Source of the DNA: a virus
Strand: one strand, 5' to 3'
Length of the DNA: 28,764 nucleotides
IMG/VR virus record: IMGVR_UViG_3300041964_000042
Location: 1 to 28,764 of that record
Position numbers and translations under genes: made by a program. Of the stretch, positions 1 to 8,343 are shown piece by piece (the stretch's first letter is position 1; the number at the start of each line of letters is the position of its first letter). A model generated the notes under the pieces. That model was not told the origin of the DNA. It did not search any database and saw nothing but the letters and a program-made list of their open reading frames with translations.

Positions 1-140
1 TGGCGCGGATCGATAAGACGCTGAAGAAGCGGATCGCTGAACAGGAGCGGACTTCGATTCGGCGGCTCACCCAGACGCGGATTGATCCAACGGAACCGTT
101 GGATATGGCGGACCGCACTCAGCAGCTCGTGAATGAGTAG
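1..140 (+). CDS. 3' end of an unrecognised host gene (partial)
   Basis: An open frame enters from the left edge (first full codon at base 3) and ends at TAG 138-140, giving 45 residues. The fragment is charged and helix-prone, with motifs such as KTLKKRIAEQ and TSIRRLTQTR, and ends QQLVNE. I do not recognise the family from this C-terminus. It runs on the plus strand, opposite to the phage genes, and lies just upstream of the tRNA, so it is most likely a chromosomal gene outside the prophage. The 57 bases between it and the tRNA hold no feature I can support. Confidence 0.5.
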   Translation, partial: ARIDKTLKKRIAEQERTSIRRLTQTRIDPTEPLDMADRTQQLVNE

Positions 141-197
141 GTTTTTCCATTTGTCGGGTGGAGAGATGTGCGTTAACTTCGCGGCCCTCTAAAAAAC

Positions 198-270
<73 letters not shown>

Positions 271-337
271 CTTTGTCGGTTGCGGGCAGTTGCGGGTTAA
301 GTCGCGGAGTTACAGAGGCTTGCTCCTTTTAATGCAA

Positions 338-362
338 AGCCCGGCTCCGTCTCGTCCGGGTT
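338..362 (-). terminator. weak hairpin downstream of the endolysin
   Basis: CCCGG (340-344) and CCGGG (356-360) form a short GC stem with an 11-nt loop, extendable by a G-U and an A-U pair. Read on the minus strand it lies about 80 nt past the endolysin stop and is followed by CTTTGC, so the U-tract is poor. It could end the late operon, but a strong intrinsic terminator is not evident. The rest of 271-443 holds no gene I can support, although a short TTGCGGG repeat occurs at about 278-295. Confidence 0.25.
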
Positions 363-443
363 GCGATCCGCAGCGGTCCGCAGCAAAGTGCGTCCAAGAT
401 TGTCCAAGGTGAGCCGCGCGTATGTGCGGGCATTCCTTTGCGG

Positions 444-948
444 TTAAGTGTGAGCCCGCGCTCTCGTGTCAAACTGTGAACCGGATCCGCGACCGATGCG
501 GGAAACGTGGCGCGCTTTGCGCCAGACTCCCCCACCCTCGCGGCTGCCGGCGGCGTCGGTGTTGCCTTCGATCGTCCAGACCATGCCGTTTGCGTCGGGT
601 GCAGAGGGCGAGGCCGATGTGGGAAAAGGTAAAGACGACGATGTCGCCGGCCTTGATATCGCCGCCGTGCGGCTTCTTCGTTTCCGTGCTGCTGTCTTGC
701 GCGAGACTCCAAGCCTCGAAGCCCCATGCGGCTGCAGTAGTTGGCCGCTTGAATGTATAGCTGCCGCCCTTCATCGCTTCACGCACGAGCCAGCAGACGA
801 ACGCGGCACACCAGGGCCATGCTGCCGTTGGCGTCAACGTCGTGGCTGCCTTGTATTCGTTAACCCGCGGACCGCAGTTACTCCCGTCGATCTCCTGGAC
901 ACCGACTTCTTTCTTTGCGAGTGCGACGAGTTTTTGAGCGAGGGACAT
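444..948 (-). CDS. CHAP-domain endolysin (frameshifted)
   Basis: A phage lysin expected to cut peptidoglycan peptide or amide bonds. The first ~115 residues are uninterrupted from ATG 948. An N-terminal helix (AQKLVALAKKEVGVQE) leads to the catalytic cysteine in AWPWCAAFVCW (Cys47), and His110 lies in FTFSHIGLA; this Cys/His order is typical of CHAP amidases. Near 605-620 the frame changes. The family-like continuation (ANGMVWTIEGNTDAAGSREG) is found one frame away and runs to TAA at 444-446. In the original frame the tail becomes Arg/His-rich and ends at 469. A good ribosome site (GGGGCGGAG) lies just before the start, 15 nt after the hydrolase stop, so the two genes look cotranscribed as a lysis cassette. 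The C-terminal boundary depends on the frame correction. Confidence 0.8.
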
Positions 949-963
949 GCTCCGCCCCGCATG

Positions 964-1653
964 TCAAAGCGGCAGCTCGTCGAGATCTGCGGCGAGCTCC
1001 TCCATGCTCCAGGCAAAGTGGCCGGCTGCGAACCAGGTGGAGTGGCCGAGCTCGTCACGTGCGACGACGCGGATCCGCGTCTCGAGATCGGCGGGAACGA
1101 TTGCGGGCCCCGAATACCCGAGGCGGCCGTAGAGTCCGACGATGGATGCGGCGCCGGCGATCCAGCGCAGCACCGAGTCACCGCGGGAGGTGTAGATCCG
1201 GAGTCGATCGAGGCGGCCGCTCGCAGTGCGTTGGCGAGTCCAGACGCTTGGAGATCAGTTCCGATCGCGGGTGCGAATAGGTGCAGCGAGTCGATCCGGT
1301 AGCCGCATTCGACGATCAGCCGGCGGGCGATCTCGGCGCCGCGCGAGTGGGTGACCAGGTGGAGCTCCGAGCGGGAAGTCCCGCGCGCTGGAAAGCGGCG
1401 AGGTAGCCGCTGATGAGCTGGACCACCTGACCGACTCGCTTTCCCTCACCAAACAGGCCCAGCAGTGGAGACGAGAAATACTCGAGAGAATCCACGTCGT
1501 GCAGAGTGCGCTCGAGGAACCATCGCTCTGCGCGATCCGTCCAGGAGTGTTGATCCCCAGGGCTGTGAGAATCCCATTGATGAAGAGAATGAGTTTCCCA
1601 TCGCCGCCGGCGCGTGGCGTGAATCTCTGCGGGTCGTGCGGCCAGCTCGGCAT
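964..1653 (-). CDS. Alpha/beta-hydrolase, lipase-like, in lysis cassette (frameshifted)
   Basis: Three overlapping frames join into one protein of about 230 residues starting MPSWPHDPQRF at 1653 and ending DLDELPL at 964. A beta-strand and oxyanion region (KLILFINGILT) comes first. The nucleophile elbow reads LHLVTHSRGAEIARRL, a T-H-S-R-G variant of GxSxG, followed by ECGYRIDSLHLFAPAIGTD. A late His in GHSTWFAAGHF could complete the triad. At least three one-base shifts are needed (about 1550, 1365 and 1215). The position directly before the CHAP endolysin suggests a role in release, such as cleaving lipid or ester bonds of the envelope, as LysB does in mycobacteriophages. That role is inference; an unrelated esterase carried as a moron is also possible. 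Confidence 0.68.
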
Positions 1654-1839
1654 GATGCCGAAGCCCGAGTGTCAAAGTTCACTCTCCAGACGCTCTCTGG
1701 ACAACGAACGAAATCGAGCGCTACGTTAGCTCCTCCTCGCCGAGTGCGAAACCCGGCTCATACTCGCGTTGGCAGCGCGGGCGAACCCGTGGGACAAGAA
1801 CGGATGCTTCCTGCTGAAAGACTCATCCCTCGATGCGCC

Positions 1840-2062
1840 ATGGTCCGACTCCTTGGCGCATCGCTCCTACTGCTCGGCCTGATGATCACCGCTCCGGTTT
1901 GCTCAGCGGGGTCTGCACGCCTCATGCGGAGATCTGCACGGCTTGCAAAGATTGCCGCGCGTGCCGGTACTGCTCGGGCCACGCAACTCGGCGACGTGCA
2001 GTGTTTCCCGCGAAAAAAAGGCGGGCAGCTCTACTCGTCCGAAGAAGCCAGCTCAGCGGTGA
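1840..2062 (+). CDS. Small secreted cysteine-rich protein, plus strand (frameshifted)
   Basis: From ATG 1840 the frame encodes a clear signal peptide: MVRLLGASLLLLGLMITAPV, then CSAG. One base added in the G run at ~1909-1912 continues into CTACKDCRACRYC, five cysteines each separated by two residues. A second shift near 1975 gives CSVSREKKAGSSTRPKKPAQ and a stop at 2060-2062. The composite is about 74 residues with eight cysteines. It stops 9 nt before the stop of the fibre gene on the other strand, so the two are convergent and neatly packed, which supports it being real. Every other confident phage gene left of 28.3 kb is on the minus strand, so this may be a moron with its own promoter. 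Function is unknown; metal binding or disulphide folding are possible. Confidence 0.5.
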
Positions 2063-2071
2063 CCGAAAGAC

Positions 2072-2929
2072 TCAGATCGCCTGGATCAACGCACGCTCGA
2101 TGACAAGTGGGCCGACGGCGCGAGTAACATCATCACCTGCAGACGTGCGGATCTTGATCGCCCATTGCCCGGCCGTGGCGGCGATGGCGCTGGTTGCACT
2201 TTCGTCCAAGCGGATGCGCATATTGCCCGCGGTTGCATCTTCGAGCGTAATTCCGCCGAGACTCGGGTCAGGGGCCGGCAGCCTGGCAAGGGTGATCACC
2301 CCGCTGAGATCGAGAAACAGGAGCGCATCGCTGTCGGCATCAGAGGCCCGACTCTTGATTGCGAACCAGATCTGCTCCGCGTCGAGTAGAGAGCCGAGTG
2401 CGGAAAATGAATGCTCCAACTGTCCCCTGCTCTGACGGTGATCTTGTTGCCGCTGATCGCGACAGGCGAGAGCACTTCGAATCCGCCTGGCGTGATGAGC
2501 GAGGTGTGCGCTGCGATGGTGTCGAGCTGCGCCTGCTGCTCCGGCGTAAGCCTCCGCCGCTCTCGGCGATCAGCGCGGCGATCTCTGCGAGGAGTTGCGT
2601 GGTGTCGATGGTGCCACCACCTCCGCCGCTGCTCGCGGCGTGGGCTGGGATCGTGACGGTGGCCACACCTGCCTTAGTTCCATCCTGGACGCTCGTCGCG
2701 GTGATCGTCGCGGCTTGGGGGCCGCTCGCGAGACCGCCCGCCGCGGTATAGAGCCGGTGGCGCTGATGCTGCCGAGTGTCGCGCTCCAGGTGACGCCGCT
2801 CGCAAATGGTCCGGTGCCGTTCACGGTTGCGGTGAATTGCTGGGTGCTCCCCCCGTAGAGAGTTACGGTGCCGGGGTTCACCGCGACGCTCGTGATCGTC
2901 GTCGGCACGAGCAAGGATTCATTGGTCAC
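2072..2929 (-). CDS. C-terminal part of the tail fibre: Ig-like domain plus BppU-like domain (frameshifted)
   Basis: Adding one base near 2947 lets the large fibre read through its apparent stop at 2926 into AAAVTNESLL, which completes the repeat that ends each preceding Ig unit. It then enters a Big_2-type Ig domain (SVAVNPGTVTLYGGS, QFTATVNG, VTWSATLGSI). Further shifts near 2755 and 2550 lead to a Gly-rich linker, a helix (TQLLAEIAALIAES) and LTPEQQAQLDTIAAH. A final shift near 2410 reaches LLDAEQIWFAIKSRASDADS, which resembles baseplate upper-protein (BppU) N-terminal domains, ending ERALIQAI at 2072. No stop separates these segments once the frames are joined, so I read them as one fibre with the upstream gene. 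A separate BppU-like gene is the alternative. Confidence 0.6.
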
Positions 2930-5900
2930 CGCGGCGGCGCTGAAAGCCTCCAGCGGTTGCCGGTCGTGTCCGCGATGTTGCCCGGCGTATAGCTGAGGGT
3001 CGGCGTCTCTGTCTGATAAACCGCAGGCGTGATCGTGTAGCTACGCGTCGCTCCGCTGCCGCTGGCGGCGCTGAGCGCATGGCCCGCGAGCAGAAAGCCG
3101 GTGCCCCCTGCGACGACTTCCGAGAAGTTCACCGTAAGCGTAGTGCCCGCGCTGGAGATGGTCGCGACGGTCACTGCCGGCGCGGTCACATCGGGCGGCA
3201 CCTGGGTCGAGTTGTTCGTCACTGCCGCGCCGGTGAATGCGCCCAGGGCATTGGCCGCGAGATCCGTCACGTTACCTGGCGAGTAGGAGACGGTGAGCGT
3301 TTCGCTCGCGAGGATCGTCCGCGATGGTGTGGCGGTGTAGGTGCTGCCACTAATGATTGGATCGAGCAGCGTGACCGGGCCGAGTGACGAAATGAGAGTG
3401 AAGCCGGTTGCTCCGCTTGGCGGCAGGATTGACTCGCTGAATGTCAGAACGAACACCGTGCCAGCCGCGTTTACATTGGCTGTGCTGAGCGTTGGAGGCG
3501 TCGAGTCCGCGATCTGCGTTGAGTTATTCGTCACCGCCGCGCCGCTGAATACAGCGAGCGAATTATTTGCAAGATCCTTGGTAGCCGTGCCGCTATAGCT
3601 CAGCGTCCGCGTTTGGCCCTGATGAACGATTGGCGAAATCGCCATACTCCAACTCGTCCCGCTACCAGTCGTATTCGAGAGCGTCGCCCCACCACTAAGG
3701 GAGAAGTCGGCGGCAGAAACGCCGGTGACATCTTCGCTCGTGGTAAAGCTCACCATGTTACCCGCCGCGTTGATCGAGCGGGTGGTAATGGTGGGAGGCG
3801 TCGTGTCGGGCACCTGGAAAGCCCCGGCCGCGTCGGTGCCGTCGTTACGGAATGATATTCCGGCCAGATCAAACGGCAGCGGCGCCATCCCGGCCGGGAT
3901 GCGGTTAAGGACGGCTGATCCCGCTGCAGGGATATAAGAGCCGCCACCTGTGTTAGTGCCGGTGAAGCTGCGATCATCAGCCCAAGCGCGGGTTCCGCTA
4001 AAGACGCCACGGAGCCCGATCACCTCACCCGCAAGATTGTTCGGCGCTGGAATTGCGACCGTTGCCGCGTGCACCACGTTACTCTCAAAGTCCACGTGAT
4101 AGCGGGGGGCCATGTTGCCCACCCGCAACGAACTGGCCGCCACTCCGGATGCATGGAAGTCGCTCTTGAGGTTCAGATCCTGCATCGCACTCCACCGGAT
4201 GATGCCCTGCTTGAGCGCGTAGATCGTCCCCACGTCATTGTAGAGGAAGTTCAGCCCCTCGCCCGCGATGGTGTTGCAGAGGTATTGCGCATTCCCGAAC
4301 GGAACCGTTGCTCCGTCTGCGGAAATCTCCATTCCCTTGCTGGCGCCCGCGTTCAGCACTTCGTGGAGGTTGAGCATCCAACCAATACCACTGGCGAACG
4401 TGCTAGTTGTTCCGCTCGGGAAGCTCGAGTGCGCGGTCTGTCCGATGAATTTGTTCGCGATCCACACCGGCGCATCCAGAGCGTTCGGAGGGGAGTCGAG
4501 GAAGGTCGTCGTATGTGCTGCCGTCTTGGCACTCCCGTTGAAGATATTCCCGAGGCCGTTCACCGCGCGGAACGTGATGCCGGTGTTGATCGTGCAACCT
4601 CCGAGCAACGCGGTTGCCGTCCGGTTGTTGCCGTTCCCCATGCTGTTGCCGCTCAGCGTGAAAATCGAGTTCGTGTAAAACTGCAACCCTGTCCTGGTGA
4701 CGGGGGCATTTGCTCCGGTATGGCCAGAGAAGTCGCAATCGTCGCACCACAGCTCGTTGAGAAACGGGGCTGTGGTCCAAAGCGTCCCGCCATCGAGAGT
4801 CGCGTCAATGACGGCTTCGCTGGTCGCGTTGCCCTTCATCGTCAGACCCACCATCTTCGTGCGGGTCGGTGGACGCTTGTTGTTCACCGTCACCGATGCG
4901 TTAAAGATCACTGCGGACCGCACCGCCAGTGGGTCGCGCTCGATAGTCACCCACACATCCCCCCGCGTGAGGCTGAATTGCGCAGTCGTGCCCGCTACGC
5001 CAAATCCATCGTGCGTTCCAGCCATTAGGCGCACGATATGGTTGGCCAAATTAGCCCTGCTGTAGCTCGTGCCTGATTGCACCTGGAGACGCCAAAGCGC
5101 ATACGCGGCGCTGAGAAACGGCTTGGCTCTGGCAGCAGATGGGTCAGTGGAGACTACTGCTGAGGTTCCGTCTGTTGAGTTCACACCGGCTATCGGATCG
5201 ACATAGGCGAATAGCCTCCCAAACGTCCCGGCAGCATCCTTGCGAAAGGGCAGCCGCTTCGCCGGATTGTAGTGCAGTGTGTTCGCCGCAGTGATCGCCA
5301 GAGTTCCGAAGCCGTTATCAGCACTCTTATAGGTAACATTACCCCGGAACGGATAGACCTCTGCCTCTACCGTGCAAAGTCCGTCAGTAAGCGAGGAGAT
5401 GTTGATATCAGCTGCAAAGACTGGCACCGGATTGCCGGCGGTGAGCACAGTGCTCTGACTCATTACGGCGACAGTGCTCGTGACTACTCCAGCCGCCGCG
5501 TCTCGCACGATGAATTTCACGCACGCGGCTATCCGCTTGCTCTCCCCGAAAGGGTGCGTCGCGGCCAATTCGACATGCAAGACGCCGCCCGTGATCTGCC
5601 AAGGTGGATTTACCCAGGCGATGTGTGGCCGAAGGTGCGCCGAGGTAGATGCGTTGGTGACATTGGACGTTGTTGCCTTGGCGTTGCTCGAACCATAGGC
5701 ACCCGCGCCGATACGGACGGCGGTGATCGTCTCGCCGGCAAAGAGGCGCTGATTGAGCGCGTAGGAGATTACGGCGTTCGAGCCGCTCAGTGCCTGCTGG
5801 AACTGATAGATCGCCACCGTGTCGGTAGCCGCGCCAAGATAAGTCCAGGTTACGCCGCCGTCTGAAGAGCTTCCTGCGGAATGCGTCGGCGCGGTTGCAC

Positions 5901-6228
5901 CGCTCGTTCCACCAGATGCTGTGGAATAGAATTTACTCAGGTGCGTCACGCGGGCACCTGATGCGTACACCGTCGCCGTCACCCATTGGGCGGGAATCGG
6001 CTTACGCAATGCGGCTGACGCCTGAATCGTGCGAACCGGGCGTGTGATTGCCGCTCCCGTGCTGTCGAAGCCGGGGCCGGACACATCAAACTCTACCTTA
6101 TTCGGGTCGGCGGTTGCACCCAGCGCCATCCCCTCGAACGTGATGTCTGCCACCCAGCCGTTGCAGTCCACGCCGTTGAGCAGCGTCTCGTCCCGGATAT
6201 TGATGGAAAGGATGTCGCCGGTAGCCAT
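2926..6228 (-). CDS. Large tail fibre/tailspike with beta-helix and tandem Ig-like repeats
   Basis: An uninterrupted 1100-residue frame, the longest in the window. Residues ~80-135 contain a carbohydrate-binding-like segment (VTATVYASGARVTHLSKFYS, then GGTSGATAPTHSAG and GGVTWTYLG). Residues ~350-800 look like a right-handed beta-helix as in phage depolymerases or pectate-lyase folds: an opening YVDPIAG...KPFLSAAYAL, then many short N/G/T-rich turns. From ~807 come three tandem ~100-residue Ig-like repeats. Each begins D-x-T-x-P-x-[IL] or similar; the first two end GAAVTNNSTQ. The protein probably binds host surface glycans and may degrade them; no catalytic residues can be assigned. It follows the holin-like gene after a structured 150-nt gap. 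The end at 2926 is probably artificial (see the entry for 2072-2929). Confidence 0.85.
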   Translation of the reverse strand: MATGDILSINIRDETLLNGVDCNGWVADITFEGMALGATADPNKVEFDVSGPGFDSTGAAITRPVRTIQASAALRKPIPAQWVTATVYASGARVTHLSKFYSTASGGTSGATAPTHSAGSSSDGGVTWTYLGAATDTVAIYQFQQALSGSNAVISYALNQRLFAGETITAVRIGAGAYGSSNAKATTSNVTNASTSAHLRPHIAWVNPPWQITGGVLHVELAATHPFGESKRIAACVKFIVRDAAAGVVTSTVAVMSQSTVLTAGNPVPVFAADINISSLTDGLCTVEAEVYPFRGNVTYKSADNGFGTLAITAANTLHYNPAKRLPFRKDAAGTFGRLFAYVDPIAGVNSTDGTSAVVSTDPSAARAKPFLSAAYALWRLQVQSGTSYSRANLANHIVRLMAGTHDGFGVAGTTAQFSLTRGDVWVTIERDPLAVRSAVIFNASVTVNNKRPPTRTKMVGLTMKGNATSEAVIDATLDGGTLWTTAPFLNELWCDDCDFSGHTGANAPVTRTGLQFYTNSIFTLSGNSMGNGNNRTATALLGGCTINTGITFRAVNGLGNIFNGSAKTAAHTTTFLDSPPNALDAPVWIANKFIGQTAHSSFPSGTTSTFASGIGWMLNLHEVLNAGASKGMEISADGATVPFGNAQYLCNTIAGEGLNFLYNDVGTIYALKQGIIRWSAMQDLNLKSDFHASGVAASSLRVGNMAPRYHVDFESNVVHAATVAIPAPNNLAGEVIGLRGVFSGTRAWADDRSFTGTNTGGGSYIPAAGSAVLNRIPAGMAPLPFDLAGISFRNDGTDAAGAFQVPDTTPPTITTRSINAAGNMVSFTTSEDVTGVSAADFSLSGGATLSNTTGSGTSWSMAISPIVHQGQTRTLSYSGTATKDLANNSLAVFSGAAVTNNSTQIADSTPPTLSTANVNAAGTVFVLTFSESILPPSGATGFTLISSLGPVTLLDPIISGSTYTATPSRTILASETLTVSYSPGNVTDLAANALGAFTGAAVTNNSTQVPPDVTAPAVTVATISSAGTTLTVNFSEVVAGGTGFLLAGHALSAASGSGATRSYTITPAVYQTETPTLSYTPGNIADTTGNRWRLSAPPR

Positions 6229-6290
6229 AGCTTAAGCAGGGAAGAGGGTTGGGTGTGCGGTAGTCACTTAGTGTGGGGTTTAGAGAAGGA

Positions 6291-6373
6291 GCCGCCGCGA
6301 GGGGCTAAGGTGAGCTGGTCCGGCGTCTGCAGATGGCAGGTCAGTCCTCACCAGGCTTCTCCCTCGCGGCGGT
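6291..6373. ncRNA. Nested stem-loop structure between holin and fibre genes
   Basis: A perfect 12-bp outer stem, CCGCCGCGAGGG (6292-6303) with CCCTCGCGGCGG (6361-6372), encloses a second stem GGTGAG (6309-6314) / CTCACC (6347-6352) extended by CTG/CAG. Inside that is a small hairpin CTGC-AGATG-GCAG (6327-6339). The element fills much of the 151-nt gap between the holin-like stop (6380) and the fibre start (6228), so on the minus-strand transcript it is a 5' leader of the fibre gene. It has no U-tract, so it is not a standard terminator. It could be a cis-acting RNA, a processing site or a recombination site. Confidence 0.5.
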
Positions 6374-6379
6374 GAATCT

Positions 6380-6601
6380 TTACGAGCGGAGCCTCGACCG
6401 GAGCCAACGGCAGGCGCGGTAGGCCATCAGGCCCATGGTGACGGCGCCGGTGACGGTTCCAAAGAAACCGGTGAGCAGGCTAAACCAGAAATCGAGGTCG
6501 CCCTTGTGGAGCTGCAGCCAGCTCAGAATCGTGGACGCCGTCCCGATGATCCATGCGGCGAGGCGATGGCGATCGACCGCCTGGAAAAAGTGCGCGAGCA
6601 T
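6380..6601 (-). CDS. Small two-helix membrane protein, candidate holin
   Basis: 73 residues with two predicted membrane segments: AAWIIGTASTILSWLQL and FWFSLLTGFFGTVTGAVTMG, joined by a short charged stretch (HKGDLD). The C-terminus is strongly basic (YRACRWLRSRLRS). Size, two-TM plan and basic tail fit class II holins, and phage holins often sit among fibre and lysis genes. There is no sequence motif that proves it, and the endolysin is 5.4 kb further along the operon. It may equally be a small structural or accessory membrane protein. Confidence 0.6.
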   Translation of the reverse strand: MLAHFFQAVDRHRLAAWIIGTASTILSWLQLHKGDLDFWFSLLTGFFGTVTGAVTMGLMAYRACRWLRSRLRS

Positions 6602-6635
6602 AACGTCACCGATGCATTGTCAATGCAGCGGTTCC

Positions 6636-7406
6636 TTAGTTCGTGACGAAAAACCCGACGCTGGTTTCGGCGGTGGCGGCGGCTTCAAGGTTGATGGTGA
6701 AGCTGCCAGATGCGGCGACGACGTTCTTGATCTTCGCGGTACTGTCGTTGGTCCGGACCTGCGCAAAGATAAGACTGCTCGCAGTAACGGTGGAGTTCGT
6801 CACGACGAGCGAGCTGGCTCCGGCGGCGAAATTTACGGTGCCGGCGGGCTTATTAATCGTCTGCGGGCCTACTGTCGCGGCGGCGGTGATGGTGCGATTT
6901 GCAAGGACTGCTCCCTCATCGCTCACGGCAAATTTGGTGACAGCCCCGCTCTCCAGAGTGCCGGGCAGGTATCCTGTGCCTTTGCGGAGCTGGAGCAGCG
7001 GTTCGGTGGTGTGCCCGGTGATACGAAGCGGGGTGAAATGCTGCGCCTCGACGAGCAGGCCGGGATTTCCATCCTCGCTCCGCGAGCGGATCACCGCGCG
7101 CCCGTTGCCGTAGCCGGTCGGGGCGACGTAATAGAGCGAGGTCGCGCCGATTGAGGGAATTGTGTCGGCGCCTGTCGCGATCGCGAGCCCCAAGAGCCGC
7201 AGGCCGCCGGGCAGCGTACTTGTCGCGGCGACGGGCATCACCACCTTGCTGGCCTCGCCCGTGCTGGAGGTGGGCGGCATCACTGCCACATCACCACCTT
7301 CCAGCGCCAGGCGCAGAGTGCTATCGCTCAGCCGGACGTAAATGATCACCTCGCCTGCGGGCGGCAGAGCTGGGGTGGCTTGGAGAGTCATTGAGATATC
7401 GCTCAT
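6636..7406 (-). CDS. Tail fibre/receptor-binding protein with C-terminal trimer-like domain
   Basis: 256 residues from ATG 7406, which overlaps the upstream stop by 4 nt (ATGA), so the genes are translationally linked. The N-terminal half is beta-rich (PAGEVIIYVRLSDSTLRLAL, ATSTLPGGLRLLGLAIATG). The middle region repeats short hydrophobic strands around RITGHTTEPLLQLRKG. The last ~85 residues (ITAAATVGPQTINKPAG through SFTINLEAAATAETSVGF) match a domain I know from the ends of many phage tail proteins, where it is thought to form a trimeric beta-structure. No frame breaks are needed. Likely a short fibre or tip protein attached to the baseplate. Confidence 0.72.
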   Translation of the reverse strand: MSDISMTLQATPALPPAGEVIIYVRLSDSTLRLALEGGDVAVMPPTSSTGEASKVVMPVAATSTLPGGLRLLGLAIATGADTIPSIGATSLYYVAPTGYGNGRAVIRSRSEDGNPGLLVEAQHFTPLRITGHTTEPLLQLRKGTGYLPGTLESGAVTKFAVSDEGAVLANRTITAAATVGPQTINKPAGTVNFAAGASSLVVTNSTVTASSLIFAQVRTNDSTAKIKNVVAASGSFTINLEAAATAETSVGFFVTN

Positions 7407-8315
7407 AAAATGCGGAGGCGTGCGGTGCCGGTGAGTGCGAGGCGGCCATAGTTGCGAAGGCCGCCAAAGAGCAGCAGGTCGCTGCCGGTGGAGAGGGTGG
7501 CGCCGGCGGGGATGACGTTCTGCGAGCCGGGTCGAATGAGGCGCGGGTCGAGGTAGCCATCGCTGCGCACGAGCGGCACAGCACCAGGGACGGGAGCCTC
7601 GCTGGCGTTGCGCGTCGCGGCGGTGCCGAGATCGGCAATCTGCACGGACGCGAGACGCTCGAGACGCTCCGGCAGCGGGACAAAGCTGAGCACTGCGGAG
7701 CCGATCGCCGCCTGAATCGCCGCGATATAGGCGGTGTGAAAAGGGCCTCCAGCGGCAGAGGTGAGCGTGCTCAAGAGCACGAGCTGACCCGGCATGGACC
7801 CCCGAACACTCCTGACCGGAATCGCCATCGACTGGCGTGCCGGTAACGGCTGCCGCAAGGAGTCCACCGAGGGATTGTGCGTGAGCGCGACCATCGCATA
7901 CCCGGCGATGTTCGTGAGCGACGGCGCCGAGATACATCTCGCAGGAGAGCGGCGCGGTTTTTGCTCGATGATGAGCAGCGACAGCCCTAGCAGCGCGAGG
8001 ACGCTCTCGTAGCCGGCGGGCGCAGCATGCCGGGCGGATGGTATCCGGCAGCGGCGCGTTGAGCGTGAGGAGCTGGATATCTGTGAGCGCCGATCTGGAC
8101 GCTGGCAACGATGGTGCGCGGGATGAGAGTGCCGTCCTCGCGTGAGCCACCATCTCCGTCTCCCCGATTTGCGGGGCCGCGTGGTTGCAGCTCACGGCGT
8201 GGAGGGGCGTGATTGCGGTCCAGGGGATGCGCCCCATTTTGGCCCTGCGTCGTATTGGCGACGCAGACGGCCGTCGTATCGACACACCGCGCGCACAGGC
8301 GCTGGAGTTGCGCAC
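7403..8315 (-). CDS. Tail/baseplate-region protein (frameshifted)
   Basis: A composite of about 300 residues; I do not recognise the family. The C-terminal 160 residues are in one frame (ALTHNPSVDSLRQPLPARQ, GGPFHTAYIAAIQAAIGSAV, LERLASVQIADLGTAAT, ending GTARLRIL at 7403). Upstream, LTDIQLLTLNAPLPDTIRP and then YESVLALLGLSLLIIEQKPR lie in two other frames, so at least two single-base shifts are needed (about 8020 and 7900). The start is uncertain: GTG 8315 opens a frame 29 nt after the upstream gene's stop. The order between a BppU-like gene and a fibre gene suggests a baseplate or adsorption component. Confidence 0.55.
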
Positions 8316-8343
8316 AAACGGTCAGATTACAGGATCGTAGGTG

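Noticed and set aside
466-1302. Plus-strand frame of 278 residues over the lysis genes
   Set aside because: It contradicts two recognisable minus-strand proteins (CHAP lysin and hydrolase) and shows only biased, low-information sequence.
3200-3560. Direct DNA repeats resembling a small repeat array
   Set aside because: They are the coding repeats of the Ig-like domains in the fibre, not CRISPR units: spacing is ~300 nt and copies diverge.
4069-5028. A 319-residue plus-strand open frame inside the fibre gene
   Set aside because: Arg/His/Val-rich composition without domain character; it is the shadow of a well-supported 1100-residue fibre frame.
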